Part shown: piece by piece, positions 56,223-63,652 of the stretch | Layout of the letters: each line of letters begins with the position of its first letter | How positions within the stretch are numbered: the first letter of the stretch is position 1 | From: Candidatus Margulisiibacteriota bacterium | Lineage (GTDB): Bacteria > Margulisbacteria > WOR-1 > O2-12-FULL-45-9 > XYB2-FULL-48-7 | Assembly: GCA_041661965.1 (NCBI GenBank) | Contig: JBAZTH010000002.1 | Span: 186,001 to 250,000 of the forward strand | Direction of reading: 5' to 3' | Length of the DNA stretch: 64,000 bases | Position numbers and translations under genes: made by a program | The notes under the pieces: model-generated | Seen by the model: only the letters and a program-made list of their open reading frames with translations | Told to the model about the DNA's origin: nothing | The model's database searches: none

Positions 56223-57308
56223 TTAAATCCGGTCTTCTAAAATATCCCTTCTTGTCTTCTCCATCAAACGCATAAAAAAACGAAGGTTGTGGATCGTTAG
56301 AAGGTGCATGGCGGTTATTTCTCTGGCCCAGAAGAGGTGGCGGATGTAGGCTTTGGAGAAATTACGGCAGGCAAAGCAGTCGCATTCCGGATCGATCGGC
56401 GAGAAGTCCTTTTCAAACTCCGCTCGTCTAATGCTTGTTTTCCCTTCGAGGGTCAAAAATGAGCCGTGCCGGGCGAGCCGGGTTGGGATCACGCAGTCAA
56501 AAAGGTCGGCCCCCAACTTAATCCCGCCTAAGATGTCAGGAGCGTACCCGACCCCCAACAAATGCCGGGGACGGTCGGGCTGAAGGATATCGGTAACTAT
56601 GTCGAGCATCTCGAACATCTCATTTTGCGGCTCGCCGACGGAAAGCCCGCCGATCCCGTAACCGGGAAAGCCGATCTCGGCAATCTGTTCGGCCGAGATC
56701 TTTCGCAAGTCTTTATAGGTGGAGCCTTGAGCGATGCCAAATAGAGTCGGACAGGTTTCGGCCTGCTTTTTATTCTGCCAATACTTATAAGCCTGCTTCG
56801 CCCAACTGGTCGTTCGAATCAAAGCCGCTTCCGCTTCCTGCTTCCCGCAGGGATAAGCGACGCATTCATCAAGCGGCATCATAATGTCCGAACCAAAAGC
56901 AGTTTGGATATCCACGACTTTCTCCGGAGTTAGAAAATGCTTGGTCCCATCCAGGTGAGAGGTGAATTCCACGCCGGTATCGGTCACTGTCCGCATGTGA
57001 GCCAGAGAGAAGACTTGGAACCCGCCTGAATCGGTGAGGATCGGTTTATCCCAATGCATGAATTTATGAAGACCGCCAGCCGCTTTGATCAACTCGATCC
57101 CCGGCCGCAGATAGAGATGATAAGTATTAGAGAGGATGATCTGGGCTTCTAACTCGTTAAGATCGCGGAAAGTCATCGTCTTGACCGTCCCCAGCGTCCC
57201 GACCGGCTGGAACATCGGCGTGTCGACCACGCCGTGCGGCGTATAGAGCTTCCCTACCCGGGCTTTCGATTTGCTCGATTTCTTTATTATTTCAAATTTA
57301 AAATTCAT
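56223..57308 (-). CDS. tgt: queuine/preQ1 tRNA-guanine transglycosylase
   Basis: Tgt (361 residues), which exchanges G34 of GUN-anticodon tRNAs for preQ1. Features: VDTPMFQPVGTLGTVKTM, LTDSGGFQVFSL (Asp), GGLSVGEPQNEMFEM, LLGVGYAPDILGGI, the nucleophile region DCVIPTRLARHG and the zinc site CDCFACRNFSKAYIRHL. Its start overlaps the previous stop (ATGA). With queA it gives two steps of queuosine synthesis. Confidence 0.95.
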   Translation of the reverse strand: MNFKFEIIKKSSKSKARVGKLYTPHGVVDTPMFQPVGTLGTVKTMTFRDLNELEAQIILSNTYHLYLRPGIELIKAAGGLHKFMHWDKPILTDSGGFQVFSLAHMRTVTDTGVEFTSHLDGTKHFLTPEKVVDIQTAFGSDIMMPLDECVAYPCGKQEAEAALIRTTSWAKQAYKYWQNKKQAETCPTLFGIAQGSTYKDLRKISAEQIAEIGFPGYGIGGLSVGEPQNEMFEMLDIVTDILQPDRPRHLLGVGYAPDILGGIKLGADLFDCVIPTRLARHGSFLTLEGKTSIRRAEFEKDFSPIDPECDCFACRNFSKAYIRHLFWAREITAMHLLTIHNLRFFMRLMEKTRRDILEDRI

Positions 57309-58270
57309 TCCGCTTGCAGGTCAACCTCAAAGAGAGAAACTTTTGGCTCCGGCAAAAAAGTCAATTTAACCGGCAAATATCCATTGTCAATCACTCCAAC
57401 ATACAAAGCTTTCAAGCCGGAGGCAGGGATCAGCCTGGTTGAATTTTCCCGTTTTCGCCAATCTCCCCTCTTGACGTGAAAAACCTTGTCAAAAGCTTGT
57501 CCATTTTGATCGATCAGGGTCAAAACACAGTTTGGGCCGCCAAAGGTACTGGTGAATTTATGGGCGTTCCTTATTTCTAAATCGATCGCGACCCATTTTT
57601 TGCCATTTGGGGCTTTCGTGCCAAGCGGATCGGTTTCCGGGTAACTTACGCCGTAAACTTTAAATTTTGACATTCCATTGAAAAGCCAATCCTTGACCTT
57701 CCCTGTCCGCCCTTGGATCTCGGTCCCTTCCAGAGCCGCCTTATCAATATCATCCGTTAAATTCACCCGATAGACCGGAATCTTTGTCCCAAGGATATAA
57801 ACGATTCTGATTGGAGTATAATCCTGGGGAACAATTGCCAAATAAAATATTTTTAGGCTCTCCCCAGGTACCAAACGCTTGCCGGACTCCCTTTTTCTCC
57901 ATTCGGCCTTTTGGACATTATATACTCTGGCGAACAATTGTTCGTCTTTATCCACCAAATTCAAGGAGCCGATCGCCCCGCCGTATGAGGTCGTAAATTT
58001 TTGATTATTGACCAGCTCTACTTCAATCGCTATGAATTTCTTGCCGGCGTCTGCTTTTAATCCGTTCGGCCCGGCGTCCGGATAGCTAAAACTAATCACT
58101 TTAAATTTCGACGTCCCATTGGCCAGCCATTGCCCAACTTTCCCCTCCAACCCCAACAGCTCATTCTGCCCGCCAGGAATTAGCTTGGCCTTAGCGGCCT
58201 CGGCTCCCGCTTGAAAACTGACCGTAAAGAGTAAAGCTACAAAAACCGCGATTCCTTTCCAGTTTTTCAT
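57305..58270 (-). CDS. exported protein with a duplicated domain
   Basis: A 321-residue exported protein (signal peptide about 1-23) made of two copies of a roughly 140-residue domain. Both start GKV..WL.NG.SKFKV..VSYP, continue with G.KA..GKK..AI..E..N..KFT...GG and end in W.KRE...RL.P...L. The pattern recalls DUF4352-like immunoglobulin domains. It sits between queA and tgt, overlapping tgt by 4 bp, although a secreted protein has no evident role in tRNA modification. Ribosome-binding site AAGGAG. Confidence 0.72.
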   Translation of the reverse strand: MKNWKGIAVFVALLFTVSFQAGAEAAKAKLIPGGQNELLGLEGKVGQWLANGTSKFKVISFSYPDAGPNGLKADAGKKFIAIEVELVNNQKFTTSYGGAIGSLNLVDKDEQLFARVYNVQKAEWRKRESGKRLVPGESLKIFYLAIVPQDYTPIRIVYILGTKIPVYRVNLTDDIDKAALEGTEIQGRTGKVKDWLFNGMSKFKVYGVSYPETDPLGTKAPNGKKWVAIDLEIRNAHKFTSTFGGPNCVLTLIDQNGQAFDKVFHVKRGDWRKRENSTRLIPASGLKALYVGVIDNGYLPVKLTFLPEPKVSLFEVDLQAE

Positions 58271-58353
58271 TTTTTCTCCTTTTTTTCCTTGTTATTAATT
58301 ATAACACTATTCATTTGCCGTTCGTGAGATCGTTCCGCTCTCCTAGGTCGCAA

Positions 58354-59391
58354 TCAAACGATCAGCATTGCGTCGCCGAAAGAGTAAAAACGATATTTCT
58401 CCCTAACCGCCGTTTCATAAGCCTTAAGAGTGAACGCCTGCCCGGCAAAAGCGGCCACCAAAGCGATCAGCGAGGTCCGGGGAAAATGAAAATTGGTAAT
58501 GATCGCGTTTACCAGCTTAAATTGATAGCCTGGATAGATGAATAAAGCAGTCTCTCCCTTGATCGGTTCTTTTTTCCCCGCCTTGACCTGGTCGGCAACC
58601 GTTTCCAGCGTCCGGATGGCGGTCGTTCCGACCGCCACAATCCTTTTAGCCTCGCCTAACAGCCGCATCGTCTCGGCCGGGACCTCGAAAGCCTCTGAAT
58701 ACATCGGATGGTCTTCAACATTTTCCGCGTAGATCGGTTTAAAGGTCGCCAATCCGGTGTGGAGGGTAACGTAAGCGATCTTTACGCCGCGCGCTTCGAT
58801 CCTGGCGAGGAGTTCCGGGGTAAAATGAAGCCCGGCGGTCGGCGCGGCGGACGCCCCCTCCTTCTCCGCAAAGACCGTCTGGTAACGGGCCCGCAACTCT
58901 GGGGAACGGCGATCGGCCTTAACGTAAGGCGGCAGGGGAAGTTCACCGGCCTTTTTCATGTAACCCCAAAGGTCCCCGCTGAACTCAAGGATCTGTTCGC
59001 CGCTGGCGGTCTTTTCCAAGACGGTGCCAACAGTTTCGTCTTCACCAAAAATAACCCGATCGCCAAACTTCAGTTTTTTTCCCGGTTTGACCAGGCATTC
59101 GAAACGCGGCCAATCACTATTAGTTGCCGCCAATTGCTTGCTCAATAGAACTTCGATTTTGTTCCCGCCAGCTTCCTTTTTGCCAACCAGATTGGCCGGC
59201 ATCACTTTGGTATTATTCAGCACTAATAAGTCCCCGGCCTGAAAATAGTCGAGAATCTCGTAAAACACCCGATGTTCGATCGCCCCCCGCTTCCGGTCAA
59301 GGACCATCAGCCGGGAATGGTCCCGGTCAGCGGCCGGCGTTTGGGCGATCAATTCTTCCGGCAGGTTATAATCAAAATCAGCTGTTTTCAT
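58354..59391 (-). CDS. queA: tRNA preQ1 ribosyltransferase-isomerase
   Basis: QueA (345 residues) adds the cyclopentenediol moiety from SAM to preQ1-tRNA. Family blocks: FDYNLPEELIAQTPAADRDHSRLMVLDR in part, FYEILDYFQAGDLLVLNNTKVMPANL in part, GASAAPTAGLHFT, VTLHTGLATFKPI and NAIITNFHFPRTSLIALVAAF in part. AGGAAA precedes the ATG. A strong terminator hairpin lies only 8 bp upstream with no promoter visible after it. Confidence 0.95.
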   Translation of the reverse strand: MKTADFDYNLPEELIAQTPAADRDHSRLMVLDRKRGAIEHRVFYEILDYFQAGDLLVLNNTKVMPANLVGKKEAGGNKIEVLLSKQLAATNSDWPRFECLVKPGKKLKFGDRVIFGEDETVGTVLEKTASGEQILEFSGDLWGYMKKAGELPLPPYVKADRRSPELRARYQTVFAEKEGASAAPTAGLHFTPELLARIEARGVKIAYVTLHTGLATFKPIYAENVEDHPMYSEAFEVPAETMRLLGEAKRIVAVGTTAIRTLETVADQVKAGKKEPIKGETALFIYPGYQFKLVNAIITNFHFPRTSLIALVAAFAGQAFTLKAYETAVREKYRFYSFGDAMLIV

Positions 59392-59399
59392 GCTTTCCT

Positions 59400-59435
59400 A
59401 AAAAAAGAGGCAGGACCTCGAGCGGTCCTGCCTCT
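59400..59435 (-). terminator. strong intrinsic terminator between Cys-rich gene and queA
   Basis: On the minus strand AGAGGCAGGACC-GCTCGA-GGTCCTGCCTCT followed by TTTTTTT. It starts 6 bp after the stop of the Cys-rich protein gene, and queA begins 8 bp after its T-run. Confidence 0.85.
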
Positions 59436-59441
59436 AGCCTT

Positions 59442-59654
59442 CTACTTAGGCTGGCAGCTCACCGGACAGCCGCACTTGGCGCAATTTTGTTGCCCCTCGC
59501 AAACCGTTTTCTGGCAAACTTTAGCGCACTTTTTCAGACAAGCGGCCGAAACGCATTTTTTACCGCAATCGGTTTGGCATGGTTTTTCGACAGCCGCCCA
59601 AGATAAAGTCGCCAATAGTACGAGGCCAAGGACCGTTAATATAATATTTTTCAT
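59442..59654 (-). CDS. small exported Cys-rich protein
   Basis: A 70-residue protein: signal peptide about 1-20 (LSWA), then a 50-residue mature part with ten cysteines in patterns CQTDCGKKC, AACLKKCAKVC and CEGQQNCAKCGC. The spacing suggests disulfides or metal binding (Cu or Zn). AAGGAG sets the start at 59654. Not recognised. The next gene upstream also encodes an exported Cys-rich protein, so the two may act together. Confidence 0.7.
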   Translation of the reverse strand: MKNIILTVLGLVLLATLSWAAVEKPCQTDCGKKCVSAACLKKCAKVCQKTVCEGQQNCAKCGCPVSCQPK

Positions 59655-59688
59655 TGTTATCACTCCTTAAAATTGGTTTATAGCGGAT

Positions 59689-59991
59689 CTAAACCAAAGG
59701 CGGAGCGATCGCCGGATGAGCAGTTTTTTCCAGTAAACAGAGCGGCGGAACATCATCTAAGAAACAGACCGGCTGGAAAGTCGCCACGATCTCTACCCAA
59801 TCTATTGAAGTCGGCAGAATAGGCGACCAAACGATCCTGTTATCCGAAGCAACCGCATCCGGTTCAGGCAGGCTGACCCAACAGGCTTCCTCGCCCGAGC
59901 AGCAGCAGTCCGACAGGCAGGGCGGCAGGCTAAAAAAGGCCGCCGCCTGAAGAAACAGCAATAAACCTAACGCTAAAATTTGTCTTTTCAT
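59689..59991 (-). CDS. small exported protein with Cys cluster
   Basis: A 100-residue protein: N-terminal hydrophobic segment (about 3-22) as signal peptide or anchor, then LPPCLSDCCCSGEEACW with five Cys, a hydrophobic middle and two further Cys. The start at 59991 is the first Met after the tRNA-Pro relic; a longer frame would translate tRNA sequence. Not recognised. It lies 34 bp before the Cys-rich gene on the same strand; a metal-handling role is possible but unproven. Confidence 0.55.
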   Translation of the reverse strand: MKRQILALGLLLFLQAAAFFSLPPCLSDCCCSGEEACWVSLPEPDAVASDNRIVWSPILPTSIDWVEIVATFQPVCFLDDVPPLCLLEKTAHPAIAPPLV

Positions 59992-60002
59992 AATATTTAA
60001 AA

Positions 60003-60142
60003 TCGGGGTGGCGGGATTTGAACCCACGATCTCTACCACCCCAAGGTAGCGCCTTAGACCAAGTCCCGACGTCATATTTAATAATTCAATGAAAGTCGGG
60101 ATCCCGATCGCCACCTACGGTGGCGCATCGGGACTGGGCATC
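60003..60142 (-). pseudogene. tRNA-Pro relic interrupted by hairpin element
   Basis: From the D-loop to the 3' end (60063-60003) it is nearly identical to the intact tRNA-Pro at 60152. The D-stem half GATGCCCAG (60142-60134) is separated from it by a 70 bp element, and the 5' acceptor strand is replaced by A/T. It cannot form an acceptor stem, so it is not functional. Confidence 0.8.
60064..60133 (+). mobile_element. 70-bp double-hairpin element in tRNA-Pro copy
   Basis: First hairpin TCCCGAC (60064-60070) with GTCGGGA (60095-60101), loop GTCATATTTAATAATTCAAT; second TCCCGAT-CGCCACC (60102-60115) with GGTGGCG-C-ATCGGGA (60119-60133). Same plan, same loop sequence and same target AG^CTGGG (read on the plus strand) as 47419-47490; the outer part of hairpin 2 is conserved and its inner stem differs. 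Confidence 0.65.
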
Positions 60143-60151
60143 TTTTTAATA

Positions 60152-60227
60152 TCGGGGCAGCGGGATTTGAACCCACGATCTCTACCACCCCAAGGTAGCG
60201 CCTTAGACCAAGCTGGGCCATGCCCCG
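60152..60227 (-). tRNA. tRNA-Pro(GGG)
   Basis: 76 nt, CCA not encoded. Acceptor CGGGGCA/TGCCCCG with the C1-G72 pair usual for bacterial tRNA-Pro; anticodon arm CTACC-TTGGGGT-GGTAG with anticodon GGG; T-arm GTGGGTTCAAATCCCGC. Confidence 0.94.
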
Positions 60228-60246
60228 TATTAAAACCTATCTCTAT

Positions 60247-60468
60247 TTAACGACGGATGATAAAGTTAAGCAAAACAGTTAAGACAATACTGGCGATGAT
60301 CATCGTGGTGATCGGGACCAGGACCGTCAGATTTTCCCGGCGATACATGATATCGCCAGGCAACCGGCCGATCCAGGGGAGCTTGGCCGAAAGGACAAAG
60401 AACCCCCCGATCAAGACCACAATCACGCCAATATAGATCAACATCCGTCCCAGTGACTCAATAGCCAT
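60247..60468 (-). CDS. DUF2905 membrane protein
   Basis: A 73-residue DUF2905 protein: two membrane helices (about 6-27 and 48-69) joined by the conserved loop LPWIGRLPGDIMYRRENLTVLVPI, given in part as LPGDI. Function not established. It follows the TonB-like gene by 6 bp, probably in the same transcript. Confidence 0.88.
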   Translation of the reverse strand: MAIESLGRMLIYIGVIVVLIGGFFVLSAKLPWIGRLPGDIMYRRENLTVLVPITTMIIASIVLTVLLNFIIRR

Positions 60469-60474
60469 ATTTCC

Positions 60475-60978
60475 TTATTGCAGCGCGAACTTGACCGGCA
60501 CTTCGAACCAGCTGGCGATCGCGGCGCCGCTTTGGCTGGCCGGATTGAAACGCCATTGCCAAAGAGCGGAAATTGCCGCCAGGTCCAGGTCGCTATTGCC
60601 GGAAGAATTTTTGACTTCGACCTTCCAGGGCTGGCCGTTGTCACCGACATAAACCGACAGGATAGCCTGGCCTTCAAGTCCGTTCTCCAGCGCGGCCTGC
60701 GGATAGACAGGGATGACCTTTTGGGTCACCGACAGAGGAACGATCGGCAAGGGAACCGAGCGGATCGGCTGCATTACCGGCTGCAAGACCGCGGTTTTAG
60801 TCGCTACAACCCGGCCCGCCTTAACGGTCGCGGGCCGCTCAACCCGGATCTCCTCGCCGGCAAAAACCGGGTAAGCCTGATCGACAGACAAGTTTGTCCT
60901 CATGATAAAAAGGGCCGCGGTCGCCGCCATCCCCAAGCCCAGGAACATCGCCACTCTCGGCAAAGTAAGTTCTCTCAT
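60475..60978 (-). CDS. TonB-like energy transducer
   Basis: A 167-residue protein with one N-terminal membrane helix (about 8-28), a periplasmic linker without the usual Pro-rich repeats, and a TonB C-terminal domain (VIPVYPQAALENGLEGQAILSVYVGDNG; ISALWQWRFNPA). It should couple the inner-membrane motor to the receptor encoded upstream. GGAGG sets the start at 60978. ExbB and ExbD are not in the window. The linker of about 60 residues is short for spanning the periplasm. Confidence 0.85.
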   Translation of the reverse strand: MRELTLPRVAMFLGLGMAATAALFIMRTNLSVDQAYPVFAGEEIRVERPATVKAGRVVATKTAVLQPVMQPIRSVPLPIVPLSVTQKVIPVYPQAALENGLEGQAILSVYVGDNGQPWKVEVKNSSGNSDLDLAAISALWQWRFNPASQSGAAIASWFEVPVKFALQ

Positions 60979-61008
60979 TTGTGTTACCTCCATGGTTATT
61001 ATATCAGA

Positions 61009-62811
61009 CTAAATCGCCCATTTCACGCCCAGCGAATAATTGCGCCCCGGCATCGGGTACTTGCGCAGCTCATAAGTAGTCGGATCGGCCCCGATCGCTT
61101 CGCTGTAACGTTCATCAAAAAGGTTGTTCACCCCAAAAGAAACCTCCGCTCCACTAATCGGCCGGGTCAGCTTCAGGTCAACCACCGTGTAAGCCGGCAG
61201 CTCGATCAGGTTCTGGGAGTCGATAAAGCGGGTCCCGACATACCGGACCAGCACACTATTTCCGCCGGCGACCAGGCCGACATTGTATTTAGACTGCGGC
61301 GTATAGGGGACGATCTTATCGACCGCCATTTTTTTGTCGACCACTTTCTGGTAAGTATAATTAACGTACCCTTTCCCGGCGGCAAAATTATGCTCCAGGT
61401 CAAACTCCACCCCTTCGGAACGGACTTCGCCGATGTTGGTCGCTTGGGTCAGATAGGTCCCCGGATCATACGCCCAAAGGATCATATCGGTAAAGCTGGC
61501 GTTATAGTAACTCAACCTGACAATTTGCCGGTCACTTAAGTTCCGTTCCAGGCTGATATTATATGAGGTCGATTTTTCCGGCTTCAGGCTGGCACTGCCG
61601 AACATCCCCCAGGCCGGGTCGTTCCAGTAAAGTTCGTTCAGGGTCGGGGCCCGGAAAGCGCTCCCGGCCGAAAGTTTGAGCGCCATCGTTTTGTTTAACT
61701 GATAGGTTAAGCCGACCCGCGGGTTGACCGAGGTCCCGGCTAAACTATGTTTGTCCGCCCTAACAGTCGCCGACAAGGCCATTCGCCCCAAGGCCAGCTC
61801 ATCTTGCACAAAAAAGGCGTAATTGCGGATCGAATGTTGGCCCGCCAGGGTCGAATCGCCCCGGTCCTCAACCGCTTCGGCCCCGTAAAGGGTCTTCCCC
61901 AGGCCAAGGTTGAGCTCTTGCTGCCATTCCAGAGCGTTGCGCCACCCTTTGTTATAACAAGCCCCAAAAAGATACGGGTCGATCTGCTGGTCCAAGCTAT
62001 TGGCGTAGGCCCGCAGGGAAAAGGTCTCTTTTCTCAGCGCGGCGCTGATCATGATGTTTTTATCGGTCTGCCGGTCGTTCGGCTGGGTGGCGGAAGCGGG
62101 GTCGCTTTCCGAAGTCGGGACCCCCGGGATCCCCTTGACTGCGTCGTAATACCCGCCGTCAACCACCAGGTCGGCAAAGCCGAGCGGCAGAGTTAATTTT
62201 CCATAAACGTTCTTGGCGACGTACGCCCCATTCTGGCGGAAACCGTCAGACTTAAGGTAGTCGGCGGTCAAGAAATAATTTCCTCCGGCCAATTTGGCGT
62301 TATATTGCCAGGTCCCAAAGGAAGCGGTCGTGACGGAAAAACTTTTTTCCTCCTTCGGTTCTTTGGTGATAATGTTGATCACGCCGGAAACCGCGTCGGA
62401 TCCGTACAGGGCGGAAAGCGGCGCCCGAACGACCTCCACCCGCTCGATATTCGAAGTTAGAATATCACCGAGGTCAAAGGTCCCCAGGGTCGGCGAATTC
62501 ATCCGCCGGCCGTCGATCAGGACCAGGACCTGGGTCGCGTTCGCCCCGCGCAGGCGGGCCGAATTAACGGAGCCAAGATAGCCGTAAGAGATCAGATCGA
62601 TGCCGGCGACGTTGCGGACCGCTTCACCGACATTATGGAAGTTACGCAACTCGGCCTCTTTGATAATGGTCGCGTTCCAGGGAGAAACACTTAGCAGTTG
62701 AACGGAACGGGAACCGGTGACCAGGACTTCCTGGCCGTAAAAGGTCGGGACATCAGCGGCAAAAACCGAAGAAGCAATTAAGCCAAGGAACAACACAATA
62801 AACAATTTCAT
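61009..62811 (-). CDS. TonB-dependent receptor, BtuB-like
   Basis: A 600-residue outer-membrane receptor: signal peptide about 1-18, TonB-box-like VLVTGSRS (about 29-36), plug domain with NVGEAVRNVAGIDL, RLRGANATQVLVLIDGRRMNS and YGSDAVSGVINIIT, then a 22-strand-type barrel ending NYSLGVKWAI. The plug resembles BtuB/CirA-type receptors; substrate could be cobalamin or a siderophore. The Shine-Dalgarno is inside a leader hairpin (see leader feature), suggesting post-transcriptional control. Confidence 0.92.
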   Translation of the reverse strand: MKLFIVLFLGLIASSVFAADVPTFYGQEVLVTGSRSVQLLSVSPWNATIIKEAELRNFHNVGEAVRNVAGIDLISYGYLGSVNSARLRGANATQVLVLIDGRRMNSPTLGTFDLGDILTSNIERVEVVRAPLSALYGSDAVSGVINIITKEPKEEKSFSVTTASFGTWQYNAKLAGGNYFLTADYLKSDGFRQNGAYVAKNVYGKLTLPLGFADLVVDGGYYDAVKGIPGVPTSESDPASATQPNDRQTDKNIMISAALRKETFSLRAYANSLDQQIDPYLFGACYNKGWRNALEWQQELNLGLGKTLYGAEAVEDRGDSTLAGQHSIRNYAFFVQDELALGRMALSATVRADKHSLAGTSVNPRVGLTYQLNKTMALKLSAGSAFRAPTLNELYWNDPAWGMFGSASLKPEKSTSYNISLERNLSDRQIVRLSYYNASFTDMILWAYDPGTYLTQATNIGEVRSEGVEFDLEHNFAAGKGYVNYTYQKVVDKKMAVDKIVPYTPQSKYNVGLVAGGNSVLVRYVGTRFIDSQNLIELPAYTVVDLKLTRPISGAEVSFGVNNLFDERYSEAIGADPTTYELRKYPMPGRNYSLGVKWAI

Positions 62812-62941
62812 TTCTCTATACCTCCATAAAATTTGAAGTATAGAGTTCTCGGGAAAACCCTAATTCAGCCATCTTTTCGGAGTAGGATTGGAACCTACTT
62901 AATATCTAGCTCTCTCCCGTTGAGAAATCCGAAATGACAGG
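62812..62941 (-). promoter_or_regulatory. structured leader of TonB receptor gene
   Basis: The 130 nt before the ATG fold into a three-way-junction-like domain: outer stem TTTCGGA/TCCGAAA, inner arms CTC/GAG and GTAGG-TTCCAAT-CCTAC, about 62877-62935. Then comes a second hairpin, CTCTATACTTC/GAGGTATAGAG, that buries the Shine-Dalgarno GGAGG next to the start codon. The first domain looks like a tRNA without anticodon arm. No known riboswitch consensus (including the cobalamin one) was recognised. Confidence 0.45.
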
Positions 62942-63652
62942 TTAACAATCGACCTCCGGCACCTCCTTTTCTTTATCGTCGCTCAGTCCCTCGACGACGA
63001 TCACAATTTCACCCTTGACCGCTTTAGCCTGAAAATGGGCCAGAACTTCGGAAGCTTTTCCCCGCTTGATCTCTTCGAACTTTTTGGTCAGCTCCCGGCA
63101 AACAGCAACTTGCCGATCGCCCATCGAAGTCACGATCTCCTGCAGAGTCTTGAGCAAACGGAAAGGCGATTCGTAGATTATAATCGTTCGTTCTTCATTT
63201 TTCAACGCCTCGAGCAATTTTCGTTTCTTCCCCGGCCGCTTGGGAAGAAACCCTTCGAAGGCGAACCGATCGGTCGGCAGGCCGGCGGCCGAAAGAGCGG
63301 TAATCGCCGCCGACGCGCCGGGGATGGGGACAACGGTTATTCCCCTTTTGGCCGCTTCCCGCACCAACTCATAACCGGGATCGGAAATGCAAGGGGTGCC
63401 GGAATCGGTGACCAGCGCCAGGTCGGAGCCAAGTTCAAGTTTACCGAGCAAATATTCGGCCTTCGACATGATATTGAACTTATGATATGAGGTCAGCGGC
63501 GTTTTGATCTCGTAATGATTGAGGAGGATCTTTGATTGCCGGGTATCTTCAGCCGCGATCAGGCTAACTTCGGAGAGGATCCGCTTCGCCCGAAAGGTTA
63601 GGTCTTCCAAATTTCCAATTGGAGTCGCGACGACATACAGGGTCCCGGCCAT
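62942..63652 (-). CDS. rsmI: 16S rRNA (cytidine(1402)-2'-O)-methyltransferase
   Basis: RsmI (236 residues), the enzyme that 2'-O-methylates C1402, the same nucleotide that RsmH (also in this window) N4-methylates. Motifs: LYVVATPIGNLEDLTFRA, LIAAEDTRQSKILL, LVTDSGTPCISDPGYELV, VVPIPGASAAITAL, FAFEGFLPK and TIIIYESPFRL. The start directly follows the bactofilin stop (TAAATG). Confidence 0.95.
   Translation of the reverse strand: MAGTLYVVATPIGNLEDLTFRAKRILSEVSLIAAEDTRQSKILLNHYEIKTPLTSYHKFNIMSKAEYLLGKLELGSDLALVTDSGTPCISDPGYELVREAAKRGITVVPIPGASAAITALSAAGLPTDRFAFEGFLPKRPGKKRKLLEALKNEERTIIIYESPFRLLKTLQEIVTSMGDRQVAVCRELTKKFEEIKRGKASEVLAHFQAKAVKGEIVIVVEGLSDDKEKEVPEVDC

Noticed and set aside
60003..60066. 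Second functional tRNA-Pro
   Set aside because: The 5' acceptor strand is missing and the D-loop is split by a 70 bp element.
62877..62935. A tRNA gene
   Set aside because: There is no anticodon arm and the T-loop has C at the invariant purine position; kept as a structured leader.
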